In this document: in pieces, positions 33,328-42,661 of the stretch
Layout of the letters: each line of letters begins with the position of its first letter
Numbering within the stretch: the first letter of the stretch is position 1
Source: Saccharibacillus soli
Lineage (GTDB): Bacteria > Bacillota > Bacilli > Paenibacillales > Paenibacillaceae
NCBI GenBank assembly: GCA_002189105.1
Contig: NIOB01000006.1
Location: forward strand, 434,001 to 498,000
Reading direction: 5' to 3'
DNA: 64,000 nucleotides
Notes under the pieces: model-generated
Told to the model about the DNA's origin: nothing
The model's database searches: none
What the model saw: only the letters and a program-made list of their open reading frames with translations
Made by a program: the position numbers and the translations under genes

Positions 33328-34368
33328 CTAGCGCGAGGGTACGCCCTGTGTAACGTGGACGAATCCACCGGATTCCGCATAACGTCCGGGAGCAACCCCT
33401 TTGAATTTTTTGAACACTCGTGCAAAATAACCGGCATCCGCATAACCGACTTCGCGGGCGACCTCCTGCACCGAATGTCTGCCGCCGCGCAGGAGGGATT
33501 CTGCTTCATGGATACGCAGCATGTTTACGTATTCGGTCAGCGTCTTCCCCGTGGTGCGTTTGAAGATGTGGCAGAAGTAAGTGGGCGTCACACAGCAGAT
33601 CTTCGCCGCTTGCTTGACCGTAAGAGGTTCGCTGAAATGTTCACTTAGATGCAGCAGCAGCGGATAGACCGCGATCTCCGCGCGTCGTCCGCTTTTTGCG
33701 CCCGGTCCGCTTGGAACCCCGCAGATTCGGAACGCCCATCCCAGCACCCCCAGCAGGCCCGATTTTACCAGCAGTTCAAATCCCGCTTCTCGATCTTCTT
33801 CCTCATCGCCGCGATATTCCGCAATAATCTCCAGCAGTCGGGTGCGCAGAGGAGCGGCTTCTTTGGCCTCATAAAAGGCAGACAGCGACAGGCGCCCTTC
33901 CAGCAGCGGCCGGATATAACGAGTCTCCGTATGATCCAGGGCATGATTGCGCAGCAGCGCCTCGCCAAATACCAGCGCATACAGCTCACTGCCGGGTTCA
34001 AGCGGGAACGCAGAATGCAGCTCGGTGGTGTTCACGAAGGCGCATCCGCCCTCGCCCAGTTCCTGAAATGCCGCCCCCACCTGCATGCTAAAGCGTCCTT
34101 TTTGCACAACAATCCATTCCAGATGTTCGTGCCAATGGGGCGGAATACAGAACATATCCGGGTCGGTATCGCGGATGTGGAAGACATTCAGGGGAAACGT
34201 TCGATCCGGGATCACGGTATGTTCATGACGGCGGGACATTGAGCTTCCCGAGAGATCGCTGCCCGTCGCCGGATGCTGCGCCTCTTCCCATACATGGGGT
34301 GAACTTGGGCGGTGGCCGCTCTCTCCAACAGGGGGATTCGGTATGCCTTCCGGGAATCCGTTATTCAT
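33328..34368 (-). CDS. AraC family transcriptional regulator
   Basis: A 346-residue regulator with an N-terminal cupin domain (PPHWHEHLEWIVVQKG) and a C-terminal AraC double HTH (LTVKQAAKICCVTPTYFCHIFK at 33537-33602, and EVAREVGYADAGYFARVFKK). The first 50 residues are low-complexity. ATG 34368 has AAGGAGG 6 bases upstream. It is divergent from the GH31 glycosidase gene and probably controls it. Confidence 0.92.
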   Translation of the reverse strand: MNNGFPEGIPNPPVGESGHRPSSPHVWEEAQHPATGSDLSGSSMSRRHEHTVIPDRTFPLNVFHIRDTDPDMFCIPPHWHEHLEWIVVQKGRFSMQVGAAFQELGEGGCAFVNTTELHSAFPLEPGSELYALVFGEALLRNHALDHTETRYIRPLLEGRLSLSAFYEAKEAAPLRTRLLEIIAEYRGDEEEDREAGFELLVKSGLLGVLGWAFRICGVPSGPGAKSGRRAEIAVYPLLLHLSEHFSEPLTVKQAAKICCVTPTYFCHIFKRTTGKTLTEYVNMLRIHEAESLLRGGRHSVQEVAREVGYADAGYFARVFKKFKGVAPGRYAESGGFVHVTQGVPSR

Positions 34369-34465
34369 CTTCAACCTCCTTCACAAAACGTAATCCAGTC
34401 CCAGCATACCGTATTCCACGCTCTGCCCTTGTCTCCTGCTTCCGCTCTATAATAAAGCTATATTC

Positions 34466-34480
34466 AAGAAAACGCTTGCT
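34466..34480 (+). promoter_or_regulatory. cre-like site downstream of a TATAAT box before the GH31 gene
   Basis: AAGAAAACGCTTGCT matches the cre consensus except for one base. It sits 12 bases after a perfect TATAAT (34448-34453), where bound CcpA would block transcription. No well-spaced -35 is seen, consistent with activation by the AraC-type regulator. Confidence 0.45.
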
Positions 34481-34571
34481 TATTGCTTTCTCTTCGTCGC
34501 AATCCCATCCTATCGTGGGAAAGCTAGAGGCGCAGCAGGCGAACGTTTGAGATCAGGGAGGAGTCGCAGTT

Positions 34572-36566
34572 ATGTTGTACACCGAAGGTAACGCTTTGTT
34601 CTGGACTTATGACCATGAAGTGCTGCGTATTGAGCCATGGGGAGCCGACTCGCTTAGAGTCCGGGCAACGAAGGATCGAATGCATGACGATAATTGGGCG
34701 CTGCTGCCCGCAGGTTCGGCTTCAGCAGGGGCAGGGGCCGTGGTAGCTGAAGATGGACAACATGCCTACTTGGTCAACGGCAAGATTCGCGTGGATGTGG
34801 AGCGCAGCGGACGTCTGACGTTTACCAATGCCAAGGGCGAGGTGCTGCTCAAGGAAACGGAGAAGACCTATCAGCTCAAATCGGGCGGACGCGATATTGT
34901 CCCGATTCCGGGCAGCCGCGATTATAGCGTCACCCTGCGCTTTGAAGCGAACGCAGGAGAGAAGCTTTATGGCATGGGGCAGTATCAGCAATCGCTGCTG
35001 AATCTTAAGGGCTGCCGTCTGGAACTCAATCATCGGAACAGTCAGACCAGCGTGCCGTTTGTGCTCTCCAGCGCAGGTTATGGGATGCTGTGGCATAATC
35101 CGGCGATTGGTCAGGCCAGCTTCAACACCAATGTGACCGAATGGGCAGCCGCTTCCACCAAACAGCTGGACTATTGGATCACGGCAGGCGATACCCCCGC
35201 AGAGATCGAAGAAGCGTACGCGCGAACAACCGGAACCGTACCGATGATGCCGGAGTTTGCACTGGGATTCTGGCAGTGCAAGCTGCGCTACCGCGATCAG
35301 GAGGAACTATTGAGTGTGGCGCGTGAGCATGTTCGCCGGGGACTGCCGATTTCCGTTATTGTCATCGACTTTTTCCACTGGACGAATCAGGGGGATTGGA
35401 AGTTCGATGAGCGGTATTGGCCGGACCCGGAAGGCATGGTACGCGAGCTGAAGGAGATGGGCATCGAGCTGATGGTATCCGTGTGGCCGACCGTGCAGAC
35501 CGAGAGTGAGAACTATCAGGAGATGGTGGAAAAGGGGTATCTGGTTCGTTCGGATCGCGGCGTGCGCACCCAGTTCCAGTTTCTCGGGCAGAATGAAATC
35601 TTCGATGCCACTCACCCGGAGGCGCGTCAATTCCTGTGGCAGAAGATCAAGCAGAATTATTATGACAAAGGCATCCATCTGTTCTGGCTGGATGAAGCCG
35701 AGCCGGAATTCGCGGTCTACGACCATGACATCTATCGTTATGACGCTGGTCCTTCGCTCCAGGTGGGAAACTGGTATCCAAGCCAATACAGCCGTACTTT
35801 CTATGAAGGTATGACGGGCGAAGGGCAGGAGAATGTCATCAATCTGGTGCGTTCCGCCTGGGCAGGCAGTCAGCGTTATGGAGCGCTTGCCTGGTCGGGG
35901 GACATCGCTTCTACCTTTGAAGTGCTGGGACATCAAGTGCGGGCGGGGCTGAATATGGCGATCGCAGGGATTCCGTGGTGGACGACGGACATCGGCGGTT
36001 TCCACGGCGGTAACCCGGATGATCCGGCGTTCCGCGAATGTATCATCCGGTGGTTCCAATATGGCACATTCTCTCCGGTGATGCGTCTGCATGGAGATCG
36101 CTCCCCTTATCAACAGCCGCATACCGGGCTGCCGGGCGGCGGGCTGTGGGGCAGCGGCGCGGACAATGAAGTCTGGAGTTACGGGGAAGAAGCGTATGCG
36201 ATTTTTGCTGAACATTTGCAGCTTCGTGAGCGTCTGCGCCCTTATATTCGGGAACAGATGGCTGCGGCCCATACGACAGGCACACCGCCGATGCGCCCGC
36301 TGTTCTATGACTTTCCGGATGATGAGGCTGCATGGGATGTGGACGATCAATTCCTGTTTGGCCCCGATCTGCTGATCGCTCCGATTCTGCATGCGGGCGA
36401 ACGGGGGCGTCAGGTCTATCTGCCAGCCGGGGCACAGTGGACGGATGCCTACGGCGGCGAGACGTACGGCGGCGGACAGACCATTCTCGCCGATGCGCCT
36501 CTGGAGCGAATCCCCGTTTATCTGAAAAATGGCGCCAAGCTGCCGATCCGGGGAAGTCAGGAATAA
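34572..36566 (+). CDS. Glycoside hydrolase family 31 (alpha-xylosidase or alpha-glucosidase)
   Basis: A 664-residue cytoplasmic enzyme. The N-terminal beta domain (LYGMGQYQQ) leads into the catalytic barrel with FFHWTNQGDWKFDERYWPDP. The nucleophile is D374 in WLDEAEPE and the acid/base is D444 in WSGDIAS; RLHGDRSPYQ is also typical. The FHW and PDP features recall YicI-type alpha-xylosidases, which would fit the xylose-type sensing cluster elsewhere in the window, but alpha-glucosidase activity cannot be ruled out. No signal peptide. GGGAGGAG precedes the start. It is divergent from an AraC regulator. Confidence 0.9.
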   Translation: MLYTEGNALFWTYDHEVLRIEPWGADSLRVRATKDRMHDDNWALLPAGSASAGAGAVVAEDGQHAYLVNGKIRVDVERSGRLTFTNAKGEVLLKETEKTYQLKSGGRDIVPIPGSRDYSVTLRFEANAGEKLYGMGQYQQSLLNLKGCRLELNHRNSQTSVPFVLSSAGYGMLWHNPAIGQASFNTNVTEWAAASTKQLDYWITAGDTPAEIEEAYARTTGTVPMMPEFALGFWQCKLRYRDQEELLSVAREHVRRGLPISVIVIDFFHWTNQGDWKFDERYWPDPEGMVRELKEMGIELMVSVWPTVQTESENYQEMVEKGYLVRSDRGVRTQFQFLGQNEIFDATHPEARQFLWQKIKQNYYDKGIHLFWLDEAEPEFAVYDHDIYRYDAGPSLQVGNWYPSQYSRTFYEGMTGEGQENVINLVRSAWAGSQRYGALAWSGDIASTFEVLGHQVRAGLNMAIAGIPWWTTDIGGFHGGNPDDPAFRECIIRWFQYGTFSPVMRLHGDRSPYQQPHTGLPGGGLWGSGADNEVWSYGEEAYAIFAEHLQLRERLRPYIREQMAAAHTTGTPPMRPLFYDFPDDEAAWDVDDQFLFGPDLLIAPILHAGERGRQVYLPAGAQWTDAYGGETYGGGQTILADAPLERIPVYLKNGAKLPIRGSQE

Positions 36567-36674
36567 GGCGGATGGCAGTATAATCAGAGGGTTGACCCTG
36601 GGAGGATTCTCTTCTCGGGGAAAACAGGGTCTGCATGCTCTGTTATCTCCCTTCATTCATTGTTATACTAGGCC

Positions 36675-36826
36675 GTGTGCGCAAACTTAACGATGTGCAT
36701 CTTTAGTCGCCTTTTCGCCCTCCACGGCGTCAGTGCTCCTTGACGTGCCCCGGCACGCCTTCGGAACCCTTCCTTGTTGAGATCGAAAATTTGCCTGAAT
36801 CTGCGCCCCTCGAAGTTTGCGTACAC
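36675..36826. repeat. 152-base segment bounded by near-perfect 14-bp inverted repeats
   Basis: GTGTGCGCAAACTT (36675-36688) and AAGTTTGCGTACAC (36813-36826) are inverted copies with one mismatch. The gap 36567-36889 has no supportable gene. The interior holds a small GTGCC/GGCAC hairpin. It may be a miniature mobile element or a structured RNA; I see no clear target-site duplication. Confidence 0.4.
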
Positions 36827-36889
36827 GTCCTGAAAAAGCTGAATATCAGATGAATAACAATGTTAATAAAGAGAAATGAGGGAGAAACC

Positions 36890-37246
36890 ATGACTGAAAA
36901 GTACAATGTTGAAGTGGATCGCACGAAGAAATGGTTTATTGCTACGGTAGGCGGCTTTTTCCAGATGAGTGACGCCGAAGGGTTTGCTCTGAAGTTCATG
37001 CAGGAAGGCAGCACCATTCAAGCCAGTGAATATACGTTGGTAGTGGATGCTTCGGGATTGGCTACGGTTAAGCAGGATCTGCTGGACATGCTGGAACAGG
37101 CGTTCCAGATGTATATGACGCTGGGCTTCAAGAAAATCTACATGGTCGAATCGAAATCCGCGATCACCAGCATCCAGATTCGGAAGATTGCCGAGAAGAC
37201 GAACTTTAGCGGCGAACTGGTGAAGAGTCTGGACGAAGTGAAATAA
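36890..37246 (+). CDS. Small soluble protein, STAS-like layout, function unknown
   Basis: A 118-residue protein. It alternates short strands and helices (YNVEVDRTKKWFIATVGG, YTLVVDASGLA, LGFKKIYMVESKSAITS), which recalls STAS/SpoIIAA-like domains, with DASG at the place of the SpoIIAA DxSx loop. This is a weak resemblance only. ATG 36890 has GAGGGAGAAA upstream. A terminator follows, so it is transcribed alone. Confidence 0.68.
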   Translation: MTEKYNVEVDRTKKWFIATVGGFFQMSDAEGFALKFMQEGSTIQASEYTLVVDASGLATVKQDLLDMLEQAFQMYMTLGFKKIYMVESKSAITSIQIRKIAEKTNFSGELVKSLDEVK

Positions 37247-37316
37247 AGAATGAACGTCGAGCAGTGAAGGGATAAAGCCCGGCTGCAATAGGCCATCTCA
37301 TAAGGTGGGAAAAGTG

Positions 37317-37364
37317 AAAAAAAGCTGCCCCGAACGCCAAGGCGTGTCGGGAGCAGCTTTTTTT
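37317..37364. terminator. Bidirectional terminator
   Basis: AAAAAGCTGC and GCAGCTTTTT form the outer stem, with CCGA/TCGG and ACGCC/GGCGT inside. It lies between two convergent genes. Confidence 0.88.
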
Positions 37365-37416
37365 GGTTGGTTCAAGTCGGGAGAGTGCGCATCCTTCAAT
37401 TAGCAGGTGATGCCAA

Positions 37417-38436
37417 TTAGAAGCGATACAGGCAGGCGCCCATGACATAGCCAAGTCCCACCGAGCAGATGACCAGTGTATCCCCTGGCTTGATGCGTCC
37501 GGTCTGAAGCGCTTCGTTCAGGGCGAAGATTGGGCCGGTGACGCCGGTATAGCCGTATTTATCGCCTACATAGATCTGATGACCCGGATCAACACCCAGC
37601 AGATTCAGCGTCTTCAGGTTTTCGGCAAGCGACAGCTGGGAGAAAATAAAATGATCCACATCGCCTGGCGCCAGGCCATGTTTCTCCAGCAGTCCGGTAA
37701 TCAGTCCCTGCCATTTGGCTGAGAAGAAGCTGACATCGACTTCTTTGTGCCAGACTCTTTTCTCCGCTTCGGGAATGGTGGCGTCCAGCATCCGCGAATG
37801 GCCGACATTGGGATACATGGCCGTATCCGTGATGATCGATTCCGTGTAGAAATCGGCATCCACGAAGCCCGACTGCTCCTCGTCCGCTTCGGTCAGAGCC
37901 AGAATCATGGCACCGCCGCCGTCCGCGAAAGCCGAGAACATGATTGGCTCCTTGTCGCTGGCCGCCTTGCTGACCGAGACGCCTCCTGCAATCAGGGCAT
38001 ACTTGATGTGCTTGGCCTTCATCATGATCGAAGCCTGATCCAGCGCCGAGATCGCTCCGATACAGTTGGCGTTCATGTCGTAGACCAGGTGGGCGTTGGG
38101 CGTCTTGAGCCGTTCATGCAGCAGTACGGCATTGGTCGGGTACGTGTATTCTGGCGTATCGGAGATAAACATAATCATCTCCAGGTCGGAAGGCTGAAGT
38201 CCCGAACGTTCCAGCGCCTGCTCGGCAGCATACTGCGCCATGGTCAGGGAATTCTCATCGGGATTATTGCGGCTGAGATAACGCGTTTCCTTGCCCAGAT
38301 GCTCCAGCAGACGCGTGATGTCATTATTGTCACGTTCCATGAAGTAATCGATAAAGTATTGATTGTCGAACCGTTCCTGCGGGTGGTACATGCCCGTGCT
38401 TACGATCTTGACGGTCAGTTGTGGCGTTTGCAGCAT
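37417..38436 (-). CDS. 3-oxoacyl-ACP synthase III-like protein, catalytic His and Asn not conserved
   Basis: A 339-residue thiolase-fold protein. The nucleophile Cys is present in ANCIGA, and the fold is complete to the C-terminal GLGYVMGACL. The usual His motif (xxHQAN) reads HFIFSQLS and the usual Asn motif (GNTSAAS) reads YGYTGVTGP, so two of the three catalytic positions appear replaced. It may be a related acyl transferase or a nonstandard condensing enzyme. ATG 38436 lies 9 bases after AAGGAG; 38442 and the farther in-frame ATG 38535 are alternatives. No other fatty-acid genes are nearby. Confidence 0.82.
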   Translation of the reverse strand: MLQTPQLTVKIVSTGMYHPQERFDNQYFIDYFMERDNNDITRLLEHLGKETRYLSRNNPDENSLTMAQYAAEQALERSGLQPSDLEMIMFISDTPEYTYPTNAVLLHERLKTPNAHLVYDMNANCIGAISALDQASIMMKAKHIKYALIAGGVSVSKAASDKEPIMFSAFADGGGAMILALTEADEEQSGFVDADFYTESIITDTAMYPNVGHSRMLDATIPEAEKRVWHKEVDVSFFSAKWQGLITGLLEKHGLAPGDVDHFIFSQLSLAENLKTLNLLGVDPGHQIYVGDKYGYTGVTGPIFALNEALQTGRIKPGDTLVICSVGLGYVMGACLYRF

Positions 38437-38719
38437 CGTCATCTTCTCCTTCATCTTATCTGTCTGTGGGTGAACAGTCGGTTGAATCTCGAATACATCT
38501 GGCATCGATCCGTCAGAGAATAAGCTTGCGTCCAAGTAGATGCCCTGACAAATGTCCGGTAGTATATTATCGGTCAGAGACAGACAGAAATGAAGAAAGC
38601 TTGGTAGGTGGATATGCGCGTACCGCTACCAGCCCCACTCATAAAGCCATTGCATCTTGGATCATAAATCGTTAGTATTTAATCGAATGATTAATACATA
38701 TGTGAAAGGGTGTTGACCA

Positions 38720-39694
38720 ATGCAGTATCGCAATCTGGGTCATACAGGTCTTAAAGTCAGCGAGATTGGATTGGGGAGCTGGCTAACCTACGGTACGGCA
38801 GCCGAACAGCAGGCGGCGGATGCCTGCATCGAGGCGGCTTTTGAGCAGGGGATCAATTTCTTTGATACAGCCAATGCCTACAACCGGGGCGAAGGGGAAA
38901 AGGCAATGGGCGCCGCGCTGCGCAAATATGAGCGCTCAAGTTATGTGCTCAGTACAAAAGTCTTCTTCCCGATGGGCGAAGGACCCAATGACCGCGGCTT
39001 GTCGCGCAAGCACATCATGGAGCAGTGCGAAGCCAGCCTCAAGCGGCTCGGCACGGATTATATCGATGTCTATTTCTGCCATCGCTACGACAACGATACC
39101 CCGGTCGAAGAGACGCTTCGCGCCCTCGACGACCTGACGGCGCAGGGCAAGATCCTGTACGCCGGCGTCAGCGAATGGAGCGCCGCGCAGATTGCCAGTG
39201 CGGCCGCGATCACCGACCGCCGCAATCTGCGCCCGCTGGCTTCCAACCAGCCGATCTACAACCTCTTTGAACGCTATATCGAAGAGGAAGTGCTGCCCGT
39301 CTCCCAAGCAGCCGGACTGGGCCAGGTTGTCTTCTCCCCGCTGGCGCAGGGTATCCTGACCGGCAAATACAAACCGGGACAGCAGCCTGCCGCAGGCACT
39401 CGCGGCGCCGATAACTCCGTCAATCAAGTCATCGGCAGCTACCTGCGCGACGATGTACTGACCGTGACGCAGGAACTGAATGCGCTCGCCGAAGCGCAGG
39501 GTCTCAAGCTGTCGCAGCTTGCCCTGGCCTGGGTGCTGCGCCAACCTGGCGTCAGCGCCGCGATCATCGGCGCCAGCCGCCCCGAACAGGTGCGCGAGAA
39601 CGCCGCGGCCTCTGGCATCGTGCTGAGCGACGAGACGCTGGCGAAGATCGATGCAATCATGGAGCCGGTGAAGGACTTTGCACCGGCGCGGTGA
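38720..39694 (+). CDS. Aldo/keto reductase (voltage-gated K+ channel beta-subunit-like class)
   Basis: A 324-residue NADPH-dependent oxidoreductase with the catalytic set D49, Y54, K80 and H121 (FFDTANAY, LSTK, FCHRYD) and the cofactor region IIGASRPEQ. Close in layout to YghZ-type reductases that act on methylglyoxal and other aldehydes. AAAGGGTG precedes the start. Monocistronic, ended by a strong terminator. Confidence 0.93.
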   Translation: MQYRNLGHTGLKVSEIGLGSWLTYGTAAEQQAADACIEAAFEQGINFFDTANAYNRGEGEKAMGAALRKYERSSYVLSTKVFFPMGEGPNDRGLSRKHIMEQCEASLKRLGTDYIDVYFCHRYDNDTPVEETLRALDDLTAQGKILYAGVSEWSAAQIASAAAITDRRNLRPLASNQPIYNLFERYIEEEVLPVSQAAGLGQVVFSPLAQGILTGKYKPGQQPAAGTRGADNSVNQVIGSYLRDDVLTVTQELNALAEAQGLKLSQLALAWVLRQPGVSAAIIGASRPEQVRENAAASGIVLSDETLAKIDAIMEPVKDFAPAR

Positions 39695-39743
39695 TTGAGC
39701 TGGAGGCGGTAGGCGGCAGAGCATCGCCGGGAATGAACGGACG

Positions 39744-39778
39744 AAAAGCCGACGGGGGAATACCGTCGGCTTTTTTTG
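39744..39778 (+). terminator. Terminator after the aldo/keto reductase gene
   Basis: AAAAGCCGACGG pairs with CCGTCGGCTTTT, loop GGGAATA-like, followed by TTT. Confidence 0.9.
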
Positions 39779-39867
39779 TCCATCTATTGTCCAAGATGAT
39801 CGTTCTTGACGACTTAATCAGCACTTTAAGCATCTTTTATAGTGCCCCGAATCTCACGTCTAATTTC

Positions 39868-40143
39868 TTATTCCACCCACAGTGCGACAAAGATAAACGC
39901 GATATAAGAAGCGCCAACCACAGACGCCGCTGCCAGTGGGATGACCCACAGCATTTTTGTGTGCAGCGGTCTCAGCATCTCAGTCATACGCTGCCTCCAA
40001 GGAAGAAGTTCTCGTCGGTTGCGCTCCAGCATCCGGCGAATCATTTCCGTGTCGGCGGCCTGCATCGCTATCCAGAGCCGCTCATACTCAGCGCGAATTT
40101 CTTCCCGTTCTGCACTGTTTTGAATCGTAGGGGATTTGCTCAT
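39868..40143 (-). CDS. Small single-span membrane protein
   Basis: A 91-residue protein with a charged, helical N-terminal 60 residues (about half Glu, Arg and Met) and one C-terminal membrane segment of about 25 residues (MLWVIPLAAASVVGASYIAFIF, 39880-39945). AAAGGAGATT lies upstream of the ATG. Family not recognised; a tail-anchored cytoplasmic domain is the likely form. Confidence 0.65.
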   Translation of the reverse strand: MSKSPTIQNSAEREEIRAEYERLWIAMQAADTEMIRRMLERNRRELLPWRQRMTEMLRPLHTKMLWVIPLAAASVVGASYIAFIFVALWVE

Positions 40144-40389
40144 TTCCGGTAATCTCCTTTCACCAACCTTTTATGATGAGAATGACACGATTTCTTTATA
40201 AACGTTTTAACGGAACCATAAGTTTCCAGCTGCCATGCGTTTCAAAATCCCTGGGGTTTTTTCTGAAAAAAGGTTCATTTCCTCCTTCCAAAAACAGATA
40301 TATAAGAGTGAAGAAATAAGCAGGACGGCGATGTCTGACCGCAATGGGAAATCCACGAATCAACGAACGCAAAGGAGATCGGGTAGAAC

Positions 40390-41550
40390 ATGAAAAAAGG
40401 GTTAAAGACGCTGCTGGCGATCACGCTTGCCGCAGGGATGATGACAACGGGCTTGACGCCAGGCACGACAGGACAGGCCGCAGCCGCTTCGGCCAAAACC
40501 TTTGGCTATTCCAACCCATCGGCGGGGCGGACTTATGTACCGGTGCGGGTGCTGAGTGACTTTGCGGGGGCCAAGGTTCGCTGGAACGCATCCACCAAGA
40601 GAATCGACCTGACCACATCAGACAAGAAGATCATCCTGCATGCCGGAGCCAAAGTAGCCTATATTAACGGAAGTACCGTAAAGCTGGATGCAGCGCCCTT
40701 TGTGGATCGGAATGTGACGTATGTGCCTCTTGGACTGGCAGCGCAGCAGCTGGGTCTGCAACTGAAATGGGACGGTTCGACCTCTTCCATGCACGTGACC
40801 CACGGAGAGAAAGAGATGGATCTGCCGATCATCAAGCGAGGTTCCCTGACGAGTAAACCGGTGCGTTATAAGCAGCAGGTGTTCTACGTTGGAGGAAAGG
40901 CGCTGCGAGCCAATGTCATCACGGTTCAGCTCATGCACCCTCGGGTGTCGCTGGATGCCGCATTTGCCCATCACAAGGCTGGCGCCGTACAGGAGCTGCG
41001 CAGCATCGCCGCGCAAAACGGCGCTTATGCGGCGATCAACGCGACCTATTTTGACGCGTATACCTCGGCTTCCTACAAAGCACCTTATGGCTATCTGGTG
41101 AGCAAGGGGCTGATGCGATTCGTAAACGGCGGGACCAACCGTACGGTATTCGCCTATGACGACAACCAGATGGCCCGGCTGATTCCCGGATTAAAATTTG
41201 GCGCAGCCTATGAAGCCGGGCAGGTCGAAGGAGCCGTTCAAGCCGGTCCGCTGCTGCTCAAAAATGGACAGCTGGCGATCAACGCCGTCAAGGAAGGCTT
41301 CCGCGATCCGCACGTCATTAGAGGCCGCGCAACGCGCAGCGCAATTGGCATCACGGCCAATCATGAACTGATCCTGCTGACAGTGCGTAAAGCGACGCTG
41401 ACACAGCTCGCTGGCATCATGAAGCAGGCAGGCGCTTACCAGGCGATGAACCTGGACGGCGGGGCTTCGAGTGGATTGTATATTAATGGGAAATACGTGA
41501 CCAAGCCCGGACGCAAAGTGAGCAATGCTCTGCTGGTCAAAGTCCAATAA
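40390..41550 (+). CDS. Secreted phosphodiester glycosidase (NAGPA-like) with copper-amine-oxidase-N domain
   Basis: A 386-residue exported protein. A signal peptide (to about AAAASA) is followed by a copper-amine-oxidase-N-type domain (RTYVPVRVLSDFAGAKVRWN, then VTYVPLGLAAQQLG). A C-terminal NAGPA/YigE-type domain carries YAAINATYFDAYT, GAVQAGPLLL, RSAIGITA and AMNLDGGASSGLYING. The NLDGGASS region is the family hallmark. These enzymes cleave sugar phosphodiesters, perhaps in wall polymers. AAAGGAGAT precedes the start. Confidence 0.9.
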   Translation: MKKGLKTLLAITLAAGMMTTGLTPGTTGQAAAASAKTFGYSNPSAGRTYVPVRVLSDFAGAKVRWNASTKRIDLTTSDKKIILHAGAKVAYINGSTVKLDAAPFVDRNVTYVPLGLAAQQLGLQLKWDGSTSSMHVTHGEKEMDLPIIKRGSLTSKPVRYKQQVFYVGGKALRANVITVQLMHPRVSLDAAFAHHKAGAVQELRSIAAQNGAYAAINATYFDAYTSASYKAPYGYLVSKGLMRFVNGGTNRTVFAYDDNQMARLIPGLKFGAAYEAGQVEGAVQAGPLLLKNGQLAINAVKEGFRDPHVIRGRATRSAIGITANHELILLTVRKATLTQLAGIMKQAGAYQAMNLDGGASSGLYINGKYVTKPGRKVSNALLVKVQ

Positions 41551-41646
41551 GCAGAGCGCTTACTCAGCAAATTCCCATCGAACAACTGAACAGCAGCCTG
41601 ACTTCATAACGAACATTGAATTGCTTAACAGCCGGATTCAACCGCA

Positions 41647-41690
41647 AAAAGCCCGCAGACCAGTGATCCTATCCCGGTCTGCGGGCTTTT
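41647..41690. terminator. Bidirectional terminator
   Basis: AAAAGCCCGCAGACC pairs with GGTCTGCGGGCTTTT; it separates convergent genes. Confidence 0.9.
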
Positions 41691-41695
41691 GACGT

Positions 41696-42424
41696 TTATC
41701 CCAGCCGCTGTCCAATGGTAGTCAGCAGCCGGGCAGCGGAACGTTCTGAACGATCTGCGCTGGAGTCCCATCGGCGTTCTTCTCGCACCACGCTGTGAAT
41801 GTCCAGACAGAGCAGGTACAGCAAGTTCAGTGACTCCAGCTGGTAAGCATCGGGCACGAAGAAGCCGTGGGCGCTGCCTTCATCAGGCTTGCCAACTGCA
41901 TCGCTTTCACCATTTCTCCGGCGTTCTGCCGAGGCGGACACCGTCGAATGGATAGGCAGCGCTTCATAGGCGGCAATCCCCCGGAAGATGAGCAGCTGTT
42001 CAGGCTGCGGAAGTTCGCGGCGCTCTTTTGCACCCAACAGATGATACAGTCGGCCATATGCTTCAACCATCCGGTGCTGCTCCTGCTCCAGCTTCAATAA
42101 GAAGGAAGCCGGATACTGCTCACCACCGTCGGGTGACTGCGAGTAATCCTCAATCAGCTGCAAGATGGATTCGGCGGCACCAGCCAGTCCATCGGTCGTC
42201 TCGCCGCTCAGATACCGCTTCATCTCCTGACGTTTGCGAACCGTCTTGACGGCAGCCAGCAGCGTGCTGGTCATCAGAAACGCCGCAGCGCCCGCGACCA
42301 AGACAATCTCTCCGATCTTGGGGCGGCTGTTCTTGACCTGGGCTTCTTCATGCTCACGGCGCGTCTGCCGCATTGGCAGCGCGTGGGATGCTCTTGGCGT
42401 GTGGATAGATTTTGGTAGGTTCAT
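41696..42424 (-). CDS. Hypothetical protein with one membrane segment
   Basis: A 242-residue protein. A basic, polar N terminus of about 35 residues is followed by one hydrophobic segment (IGEIVLVAGAAAFLMTSTLL, about residues 37-56) and a mostly helical cytoplasmic or external domain. AAAGGAGGACA precedes the ATG. I do not recognise the family. Confidence 0.68.
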   Translation of the reverse strand: MNLPKSIHTPRASHALPMRQTRREHEEAQVKNSRPKIGEIVLVAGAAAFLMTSTLLAAVKTVRKRQEMKRYLSGETTDGLAGAAESILQLIEDYSQSPDGGEQYPASFLLKLEQEQHRMVEAYGRLYHLLGAKERRELPQPEQLLIFRGIAAYEALPIHSTVSASAERRRNGESDAVGKPDEGSAHGFFVPDAYQLESLNLLYLLCLDIHSVVREERRWDSSADRSERSAARLLTTIGQRLG

Positions 42425-42585
42425 CGGAATTTGTCCTCCTTTGTCCCTTACAGATTCGGCAGAACGCTGCTCATGCTGCCCTGCATCGCACTGCCTTTCG
42501 ATGGTTTTAACAAAGTCCTTAATCTCTTTTCACCCCGAACCCGGCTCAGGCAATCTGCTCCAAAAGCTTTATTTTGCAGGCCGCA

Positions 42586-42612
42586 CAAAAAGACTCTCCA
42601 GAAGAAGAGTCC
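42586..42612 (-). terminator. Terminator for the DUF4181-like gene
   Basis: On the minus strand GACTCT (42611-42606) pairs with AGAGTC (42597-42592), followed by a TTTTT run. Confidence 0.7.
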
Positions 42613-42661
42613 GAGTGGCGCTGGGTCGTGATGCCAGATGAGTAAGCAACCCAGCGAGAAG

